Below are positions 15,082 to 21,112 of a DNA stretch of 21,112 bases, one piece after another; the stretch's first letter is position 1, and each line of letters starts with the position of its first letter. Position numbers and translations under genes: made by a program. This DNA is from JAIEPT01 sp038217425 (GTDB lineage Bacteria; Planctomycetota; Planctomycetia; Gemmatales; Gemmataceae): the NCBI GenBank assembly GCA_038217425.1, contig JBBQPM010000116.1, forward strand, positions 1 to 21,112. The letters are read 5' to 3'. Below the pieces are notes generated by a model that was given only the letters and a program-made list of their open reading frames with translations, was not told where the DNA came from and did not search any database.

Positions 15082-17547
15082 ATGAAAACAGCCAGGCCTG
15101 ACGTAAAACGCAAGACCGGAGTCGGCTACACGACGGCAACGGGAACTCCGCTCTCGGCCGACGAGTTGCGCAAGATGGACGCCTATTGGCGCGCGTCCAA
15201 TTACCTTTCGGTCGGCCAAATCTACTTGCTCGACAATCCGCTGCTGAAAGAGCCGCTCAAACGCGAGCACGTCAAGCCTCGGTTGCTCGGTCACTGGGGC
15301 ACGTCGCCGGGCCTCAACATGCTCTGCGTGCATCTCAATCGCATCATCAAACGCGACGACTTGAACGTGATCTACATCATCGGCCCCGGGCACGGCGGGC
15401 CGTCACTGGTGGCACACGCTTACCTGGAAGGAACCTACAGCGAGTTCTACCCGAACATCAGCCAGGACGCCGACGGCATGAAGAGGCTCTTCAAGCAGTT
15501 CAGCTTCCCCGGCGGTATTCCCAGCCACGTCGCGCCGGAAACGCCGGGCTCCATCCACGAAGGAGGCGAACTCGGCTACGCCCTCTCTCATGCGTACGGC
15601 GCCGCGTTCGATAACCCCGACCTGATTGTCGCCTGCGTCGTCGGCGACGGCGAAGCCGAGACCGGGGCGCTTGCCACCGGTTGGCACGGCAACAAATTCC
15701 TCAACCCGGCCCGCGATGGTTGCGTGCTGCCGATCCTGCACCTCAATGGCTACAAGATCGCCAATCCATGCTTCCTCGCCCGCATCCCCGAAGAGGAGCT
15801 GCGCAAGTACTTCGAAGGCATGGGCTACAAGCCCTACTTCGTCGAGGGACACGAACCGCAGCTGGTGCATCAGCAGCTGGCCGACACGATGGACGCGTGC
15901 GTCGCGGAGATCAAGCAGATATGGGCCGAGGCACGTGCCCCAGGTGCGAAAGTCAAACGTCCCGCCTGGCCGATGATCGTCTTCCGCACGCCGAAAGGCT
16001 GGACCTGCCCGCCGGAGATCGACGGCAAGAAATGCGAGGATTACTGGCGTTCCCATCAAGTGCCGATGGGGGACATGGACAAGCCCGAACACATCAAGAT
16101 CCTCGAGCAGTGGATGAAGGCGTACAAGCCGGAAGAGCTGTTCGACGCCCAGGGCAAGTTCGCAAGCGAGATCGCTGAGTTGGCGCCGAAGGGGCATCGC
16201 CGGATGAGCGACAACCCGCACGCCAATGGCGGCCTGCTTCTGCGCGACCTGAAGATGCCCGACTTCCGCGACTACGCGGTCAAGGTTCCTAGCCCAGGGG
16301 CAACCGCCGCGGAATCGGCGCGGGAGATGGGCAAGTTTCTGCGCGACGTCATGAAAATGAACATGGACGCGAAGAACTTTCGCATTTTCAGCCCCGACGA
16401 GAACAACTCGAACCGCTGGCAAGACGTGCTCGACGTGACCACGCGTTGCTACATGGCCGACATCTATCCGGAAGACGACAAGCTCAGCCCGGACGGCCGG
16501 GTGATGGAGGTTTTGAGCGAACACCAGTGTCAAGGCTGGCTTGAGGCGTATCTGCTCACCGGCCGGCACGGGTTCTTCTCGTGCTATGAGGCGTTCATCC
16601 ATATCATCGATTCGATGTTCAACCAGCACGCCAAGTGGCTCAAGACCTGCAACCACATCCCGTGGCGTCGGCCGATCGCTTCGTTCAACTATTTCCTCAG
16701 CTCGCACGTCTGGCGGCAGGACCACAATGGACTCAGCCATCAGGATCCCGGGTTCATCGACCACGTCGTCAACAAGAAGGCCGAGGTGGTGCGCGTCTAC
16801 CTACCGCCGGACGCCAACTGCCTGCTCTCGGTGACCGATCACTGCCTGCGTAGCCGAAATTACGTCAACGTGGTGATCGCGGGCAAACAGCCGGCGCCGC
16901 AATGGCTAACCATGGATCAGGCCATCAAGCACTGCACGGCGGGCCTCGGCATCTGGGAATTCGCCTCGAACGACAAGGGGGGCGAACCCGACGTCGTCAT
17001 GGCCTGCTGCGGCGATGTGCCGACGCTGGAGACGCTCGCCGCCGTCGAGTTGATCCGAAAGCATCTGCCGGAACTCAAGATCCGCGTCGTCAACGTCGTG
17101 AACTTGATGAAACTGCAACCGCCGTCCGAGCATCCGCACGGACTCTCCGACCGCGATTTCGATGCCCTGTTCACAAAGGATAAGCCGATCGTCTTCGCCT
17201 TCCACGGCTATCCCTGGCTGATTCATCGCCTGACCTACCGGCGAACCAACCACAAGAACCTTCACGTGCGCGGCTACAAGGAGGAAGGGACGACGACGAC
17301 CCCCTTCGACATGGTCGTCATGAACGACCTGGACCGCTTTCACCTCGTCGAGGACGTGATCGACCGACTGCCGCAACTCGGCTCGAGAGCCGCGTATTTC
17401 AAGCAGGCGATCCACGAGAAACTGATCGAGCACAAGGAGTACATCCAGATGCACGGCGACGACATGCCGGAGATCAGCGGTTGGAAATGGGGGGCGAAGG
17501 AGCCGGTCAAGAAGCCCGGCACGTCGACGGAAGGGGATAACGTGTAG
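15082..17547 (+). CDS. xfp: Xylulose-5-phosphate/fructose-6-phosphate phosphoketolase
   Basis: 821 residues, close to the roughly 825 of bifidobacterial XFP. The cytoplasmic ThDP- and Mg-dependent enzyme splits xylulose 5-phosphate (or fructose 6-phosphate) with phosphate into acetyl phosphate plus glyceraldehyde 3-phosphate (or erythrose 4-phosphate). Family motifs in order: YWRASNYLSVGQIYL (35-49), GHWGTSPG (H71), GPGHGGP (H104), IPSHVAPETPGSIHEGGELG (H149), the ThDP motif GDGEAETG (188-195) with HLNGYKIANP, RSHQVPMGD (H325), SPDENNSNRW, LSEHQCQGWLEAY (E480), and SSHVWRQDHNGLSHQDPG (H548). All expected active-site motifs are present. AAGGA at 15070-15074 supports the ATG. It lies 63 bp after the PQQ gene and 233 bp before ackA, which uses its product acetyl phosphate. 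Single versus dual substrate use cannot be told from the sequence. Confidence 0.97.
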   Translation: MKTARPDVKRKTGVGYTTATGTPLSADELRKMDAYWRASNYLSVGQIYLLDNPLLKEPLKREHVKPRLLGHWGTSPGLNMLCVHLNRIIKRDDLNVIYIIGPGHGGPSLVAHAYLEGTYSEFYPNISQDADGMKRLFKQFSFPGGIPSHVAPETPGSIHEGGELGYALSHAYGAAFDNPDLIVACVVGDGEAETGALATGWHGNKFLNPARDGCVLPILHLNGYKIANPCFLARIPEEELRKYFEGMGYKPYFVEGHEPQLVHQQLADTMDACVAEIKQIWAEARAPGAKVKRPAWPMIVFRTPKGWTCPPEIDGKKCEDYWRSHQVPMGDMDKPEHIKILEQWMKAYKPEELFDAQGKFASEIAELAPKGHRRMSDNPHANGGLLLRDLKMPDFRDYAVKVPSPGATAAESAREMGKFLRDVMKMNMDAKNFRIFSPDENNSNRWQDVLDVTTRCYMADIYPEDDKLSPDGRVMEVLSEHQCQGWLEAYLLTGRHGFFSCYEAFIHIIDSMFNQHAKWLKTCNHIPWRRPIASFNYFLSSHVWRQDHNGLSHQDPGFIDHVVNKKAEVVRVYLPPDANCLLSVTDHCLRSRNYVNVVIAGKQPAPQWLTMDQAIKHCTAGLGIWEFASNDKGGEPDVVMACCGDVPTLETLAAVELIRKHLPELKIRVVNVVNLMKLQPPSEHPHGLSDRDFDALFTKDKPIVFAFHGYPWLIHRLTYRRTNHKNLHVRGYKEEGTTTTPFDMVVMNDLDRFHLVEDVIDRLPQLGSRAAYFKQAIHEKLIEHKEYIQMHGDDMPEISGWKWGAKEPVKKPGTSTEGDNV

Positions 17548-17586
17548 TTCATAATGTATAACAATTAGGATGTTGCGATTCAAAAG

Positions 17587-17725
17587 AAATGACTAACCAC
17601 AGAGGCACAGAGAGCACAGAGGAAGAAGGGTGAATAAGGTGAGGTTACTCGGGCTGAGATACGTCGACTTCCCCGACTTTTTTCCTATTCCTCTGTGCTC
17701 TCTGTGCCTCTGTGGTTAGTCATTT
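17587..17725. repeat. CACAGAG-type inverted repeat, copy 2, with 38-bp perfect arms
   Basis: A 139-bp element with perfectly complementary 38-bp arms, 17587-17624 and 17688-17725, around a 63-base unrelated centre. Each arm starts AAATGACTAACCACAGAGG and contains three tandem CACAGAG units. The outer 19 bp of the repeat core match copy 1 at 13183-13315, but the centres differ. It fills most of the 233-bp gap between xfp and ackA. In RNA it would make a very stable stem. No transposase, no ORF and no obvious target-site duplication is seen; the first flanking bases do not extend the palindrome. Confidence 0.9.
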
Positions 17726-17780
17726 GTTCATTCCATTCGATTTCTTCACTGCCTCTTTTATGACTTGAGGCTCACTTCCC

Positions 17781-18956
17781 ATGAACATCCTTTTGCTCAA
17801 CGCCGGATCGAGCAGCCTGAAGGCCGTCCTGATGGAATCGGCGGACGGCACGGTGCGGGCGCGCGCCTTGGTCGACTGGGCGGGTCCGACGACGCGCTAT
17901 CAGCATTCCGATGTCAATGGCCGCGAGCATTCGGAGAACGTCGCCTGGCGTGGTCATGCCAAAGCCGTGCAGCGCTTCGTTGCCGACCTCACGTCGTCTC
18001 AGCGCTCCTCGTTGGCGGCGGTTGGGCATCGCGTCGTTCACGGCGGATCGTTCACTGCGTCGGTGCGGATCACGCCGGAGGTTCGTTCGCGCATCCTGGA
18101 GTTGGCCGACCTGGCGCCGCTGCACAATCCGCCGAGCCTGGAAACGCTCGCCGCCGCGGAAGCCGAGTTGCCAGAAGCGCCGCATGTGGCCGTATTCGAT
18201 ACCGCCTTTCACGCGACCTTGTCAGCAGACGCATATACTTATCCGGTCCCTGCAACGTGGACCCGCGACTGGGGCATTCGCCGGTACGGGTTCCACGGTC
18301 TCAGCCACGCGTACTGTGCCCGGCGGGCTGCGGAGATGCTGGGCCGGCCACTCGATGAACTACGCCTGGTGATCTGTCACCTGGGTCACGGCTGTTCGGC
18401 GTCCGCGGTTCAAGGCGGCAAATGCGTCGATACCACCATGGGCTTCACGCCGCTCGACGGCTTGATGATGGCCACGCGCAGCGGTTCGATCGATCCCAGC
18501 ATTGTGCTGCATGTACAGCAACATCACGCGCTGACCGCCGCGCAGATCGAATCGGCCCTCAATCGAGAGTCAGGGCTCCTGGGCGTTTCGGGCGTGTCGG
18601 CGGACATGCGTCAAATCCTGAAGGCGGCGAAGGACGGGCATGAGCAAGCGCGGCTGGCTCTCGGCATCTATACCCACCGCGTTCGCCAGGCGATCGGCGC
18701 CCTGGCGGTGACGATGGGCGGCGTCGAAGCCCTCGTCTTCACCGCGGGCGTCGGCGAAAACGCGGCTGAAGTGCGGCAGGCCATCTGCACCGGCCTTCAA
18801 TGCCTTGAATTGGAACTGGACGAGCACGCCAACCTTGCGTCTCGGCCCGATGCCGACATTGCAACCGCACAGGCGCGGGGCCGAATCCTCGTGATCGCCA
18901 CGCGGGAGGACGTGACCATGTTCCAGGAAATTCTTCAGGTGATCGCCCGGAAGTAG
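17781..18956 (+). CDS. ackA: Acetate kinase
   Basis: 391 residues, typical length is about 400. It transfers the phosphate of acetyl phosphate to ADP, giving acetate and ATP, in the cytoplasm. Motifs of the ASKHA-fold acetate kinase family: LNAGSSSLK (N7), GHRVVHGG (R84), APLHNPPSL, AVFDTAFH (catalytic D140), RRYGFHGLSH (H172), DTTMGFTPLDGLMMATRSGS (R233), FTAGVGENA (E326) and TREDVTM (E376). One deviation: the usual HLGNG reads HLGHG (H200-H203), so the active-site Asn is replaced by His. It follows xfp after 233 bp that contain a long inverted repeat, so it could be co-transcribed with xfp or have its own promoter. A GAGG at 17767-17770, ten bases before the ATG, is a weak ribosome binding site. 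No phosphotransacetylase gene is nearby. Confidence 0.95.
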   Translation: MNILLLNAGSSSLKAVLMESADGTVRARALVDWAGPTTRYQHSDVNGREHSENVAWRGHAKAVQRFVADLTSSQRSSLAAVGHRVVHGGSFTASVRITPEVRSRILELADLAPLHNPPSLETLAAAEAELPEAPHVAVFDTAFHATLSADAYTYPVPATWTRDWGIRRYGFHGLSHAYCARRAAEMLGRPLDELRLVICHLGHGCSASAVQGGKCVDTTMGFTPLDGLMMATRSGSIDPSIVLHVQQHHALTAAQIESALNRESGLLGVSGVSADMRQILKAAKDGHEQARLALGIYTHRVRQAIGALAVTMGGVEALVFTAGVGENAAEVRQAICTGLQCLELELDEHANLASRPDADIATAQARGRILVIATREDVTMFQEILQVIARK

Positions 18957-19016
18957 AGACCGTAACCGGAAATCCGGCAGGCCAGACCGTCAAACATGAA
19001 TTGCGTCGCTGACACC

Positions 19017-19045
19017 TTGCAATTGCAGTTTGTTTCCTTTACGAT
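19017..19045 (+). promoter_or_regulatory. Candidate promoter for the HzsA-related gene
   Basis: TTGCAA (19017-19022) and TACGAT (19040-19045) are separated by 17 bases; each matches the sigma70 consensus at 4 of 6 positions. It lies in the 166-bp gap after ackA, 77 bp before the next start codon. Plausible but weak; no clear ackA terminator is visible in the same gap. Confidence 0.35.
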
Positions 19046-19122
19046 GCCGTTCCCCCCAAATAGGCCCGAACGACCGCAGAGTGCGGCATTCGCGTTTTCA
19101 CTTTGCCCGAAGGAGATGAAGC

Positions 19123-21112
19123 ATGCTCCGTGCTTCCCCGCTGGTTGTGCTTGCCGTCCTGGCTTCTGCAACGATCCTTTGTGGACAGGAACGGAAGACG
19201 CACCCCTACAAAAGCGACCTCAGCATCGTTCCGCCGCACTTCGAGACGGATAAGTCGGTCAAGGTCGACTACGATATCGTCTATGTGCGGGCGCCTCGCC
19301 GGGAAAACGGCAAGTCGCGCTGGGCGGAGGTCGGCGATCCGCGGATCATGGAGCCGGGCTCGGATCTAATGCTCCTGCATCCCGATGGCACGGAAGAAGT
19401 CCTCGTCCCGGCCAAGGAGCATGAAGCGATCGCCGATCCCTTCGTGTCGTTCGACGGCGCCTCCGTTTATTTCGCGAAGTTCCACGACGCCTTGAAACGC
19501 AAGGGCTCGGACATCTACAAGGTGCACGTGCCCACGCGCAAGATCGTCCAGCTCACGAAGCAAGGTTTCACCCCGAACTCCGGAGCGACCGATTGGTCGA
19601 AGACGCCGTCGCCTCCGTGGGGCGTCTACAACCTCGGGCCCTGTCCACTGCCGGGCGGACGGCTGGTCTTTGTCAGTGATCGCAACGCCTTCAAGGCGTC
19701 CAACCCCGGCTACGCGCCGAATGCGCTCGCCCTGCAGCTCTTCGTCATGGATGACGACGGCAAGAATATCGACTGCATCGGCGACCTGAACCTGGGCATG
19801 GCTCTTCACCCGGTTGTCTTGAAAGATGGCCGAATCATGTTTAGCTCGCTCGAATCTCAAGGGCTGCGCAGCCATCATCTGTGGGGGCTCTGGTCGATCC
19901 ATCCGGATGGAACCAACTGGGGCCCGCTGTTCAGCGCCTTCGAGATCGGCAACGGCACGTCGGATTCGCTGCATTTCCAGACCCAGCTTTCCGACGAGAA
20001 CATCGTGGCCGAATCGTACTACAATCTCAATAACTTCGGCTTCGGCTCGCTCTACAAGCTTCCGATTCAGCAGCCCAAAGGCTATGCGCCGTTCGGTTCG
20101 GGCTACAAACCGGACCCGGGCAACACGCCGTTACGGCACGGCCGGCACGAGGATGGCCGGGGGATTTACATCAGCTTCCCATTCAGTCCGTTTGGCATCG
20201 AGGCATTTACGCCATTCGTGCGCAAGGGAGATTGGCCTTCGCTCCCCGCGATCCTGGGCAAGAAGGATTCGCCGCGTCTGGGGCTGTTCACGCATCCGTC
20301 CGGCGTTCCGGACAATCACATGTTGACGGTCTGGTCGCCCGGCTCGATCAACTCCCATACTCGTTACAACCCCGCTTTCGACAGCGGCATCTACTTGATC
20401 AAGTCGGGCAAGGCGATCGATGAGCCGGGCCAGATGCTGCTCATCAAGAACGATCCCAAGTATCACGAACAATGGCCGCGCGCCCTGGTTCCCTACAAAC
20501 GCATCTATGGCGTCGATGAGCCGCATCGCATTCCCGCCCTCGCCAATGACGGCAAGCGCTCGCCGCACCTGCCCGAAGGGACGCCGTTCGGCCTGGTCGG
20601 CACGTCGAGTTTGTACAAACGCGAAAGCTACCCTTACGGCGTGGTTCGCCCCGGAAGCGTCACCGCGAGCTTCGCGGGCGAGAAGGATCCGACGGGCCAT
20701 AAAGGGTTCGATACGTCGTTCAACTGGACCGTGCAGGGCTCCGACGCCGGCCTTTACAGCAACGACGACATCCACGCGATTCGTATTCTCCTCCTGGAGC
20801 CCACCAGCGAAATTCAGAAAGGCCGCACCTACTACAATCATGGCCGCGAACGCTACCGCATCCTCGGCGAACTCCCCGTCCGCCATTTCCAAGCGAGCGG
20901 CGGGTCACAACCCCTCGATCCGGACGGCAATCCGGATACGAGTTTCCTGGCCAAGATCCCCGCGAACACGGCCTGGACGTTTCAGACGCTAGATCACAAA
21001 GGCATGGTGTTGAACATGGCCCAGACCTGGCATCAGCTCAGGCCGGGCGAGGTTCGCAACGATTGCGGCGGCTGCCACGCGCACAGTCAGAAGCCGACGC
21101 AGTTCGAGCAGA
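19123..21112 (+). CDS. HzsA-related secreted c-type cytochrome, C terminus off window
   Basis: Open from the ATG at 19123 to the right edge, 663 complete codons. AAGGAG at 19110-19115 lies seven bases upstream. A hydrophobic N terminus (SPLVVLAVLASATILCGQ) is a signal peptide; C20 could be a lipid site, but the box before it is poor. The N-terminal half has TolB/WD40-like blades: DPFVSFDGASVYFAKF (106-120), GPCPLPGGRLVFVSDRNAF (172-190) and HPVVLKDGRIMFSS (229-242). The middle part (VPDNHMLTVWSPGS, LLLEPTSE, GELPVRHFQA) resembles the hydrazine synthase alpha-subunit family. C648-G-G-C651-H652 is a c-type haem site, cut off soon after. Such homologues are common in planctomycetes that are not anammox bacteria, so the real reaction is unknown. 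A periplasmic redox or haem protein is likely; hydrazine synthesis is not supported because no beta or gamma subunit is seen. Confidence 0.82.
   Translation, partial: MLRASPLVVLAVLASATILCGQERKTHPYKSDLSIVPPHFETDKSVKVDYDIVYVRAPRRENGKSRWAEVGDPRIMEPGSDLMLLHPDGTEEVLVPAKEHEAIADPFVSFDGASVYFAKFHDALKRKGSDIYKVHVPTRKIVQLTKQGFTPNSGATDWSKTPSPPWGVYNLGPCPLPGGRLVFVSDRNAFKASNPGYAPNALALQLFVMDDDGKNIDCIGDLNLGMALHPVVLKDGRIMFSSLESQGLRSHHLWGLWSIHPDGTNWGPLFSAFEIGNGTSDSLHFQTQLSDENIVAESYYNLNNFGFGSLYKLPIQQPKGYAPFGSGYKPDPGNTPLRHGRHEDGRGIYISFPFSPFGIEAFTPFVRKGDWPSLPAILGKKDSPRLGLFTHPSGVPDNHMLTVWSPGSINSHTRYNPAFDSGIYLIKSGKAIDEPGQMLLIKNDPKYHEQWPRALVPYKRIYGVDEPHRIPALANDGKRSPHLPEGTPFGLVGTSSLYKRESYPYGVVRPGSVTASFAGEKDPTGHKGFDTSFNWTVQGSDAGLYSNDDIHAIRILLLEPTSEIQKGRTYYNHGRERYRILGELPVRHFQASGGSQPLDPDGNPDTSFLAKIPANTAWTFQTLDHKGMVLNMAQTWHQLRPGEVRNDCGGCHAHSQKPTQFEQ

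Noticed and set aside
15403..16764. 453-codon minus-strand open frame opposite xfp
   Set aside because: The plus strand is an unmistakable phosphoketolase; the antisense frame is a codon-bias shadow.
18966..18977. Small palindrome CCGGAAATCCGG after ackA as a terminator
   Set aside because: The stem is only 4-5 bp with no T-run after it; too weak to call.

Overview
The window looks like high-GC DNA from a member of the Planctomycetota, most likely from the Gemmata/Isosphaera side of the phylum. The main reasons are two giant secreted proteins that begin with the planctomycete LE.LEDR..PA motif, a BamB-like PQQ propeller protein with a WPQWRGP start, and a protein related to the hydrazine synthase alpha subunit. 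The assignment rests on family resemblance, not on a marker gene. I saw no rRNA, tRNA, CRISPR array or transposase gene.

Left part (1-9890, minus strand): two very large exported proteins. The upstream one (6210-9890) is a chain of alternating Ig-like domains that ends in a domain resembling cohesin. The downstream one (start 6038, running off the left edge after about 2012 codons) carries dockerin-like EF-hand repeats at its N terminus, then SdrD/Cna-B, CHRD, cadherin/Ig-like, RHS/YD and PPC-like repeats. The 171-bp gap between them holds a perfect double-hairpin REP/BIME-like element and a second hairpin. A cohesin-like domain next to dockerin-like repeats suggests a cell-surface assembly, but this is inference.

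Middle (9891-13185): a 321-bp divergent intergenic region with several dyads and a good sigma70-type promoter drives the plus strand. There follow a membrane-anchored protein of unknown function and, 13 bp later, a putative HExxH zinc metallopeptidase.

Right part (13349-21112, plus strand): a VOC/glyoxalase-fold protein overlaps a secreted PQQ propeller by 4 bp. Next come phosphoketolase (xfp) and acetate kinase (ackA), which together convert sugar phosphates plus Pi to acetyl phosphate and then to acetate and ATP. Last is a secreted protein related to HzsA with a CxxCH haem site, cut by the right edge. Two copies of a CACAGAG-rich inverted repeat, about 135 bp each, sit in this part. One begins at the stop codon of the metallopeptidase gene; the other, with 38-bp perfect arms, lies between xfp and ackA.
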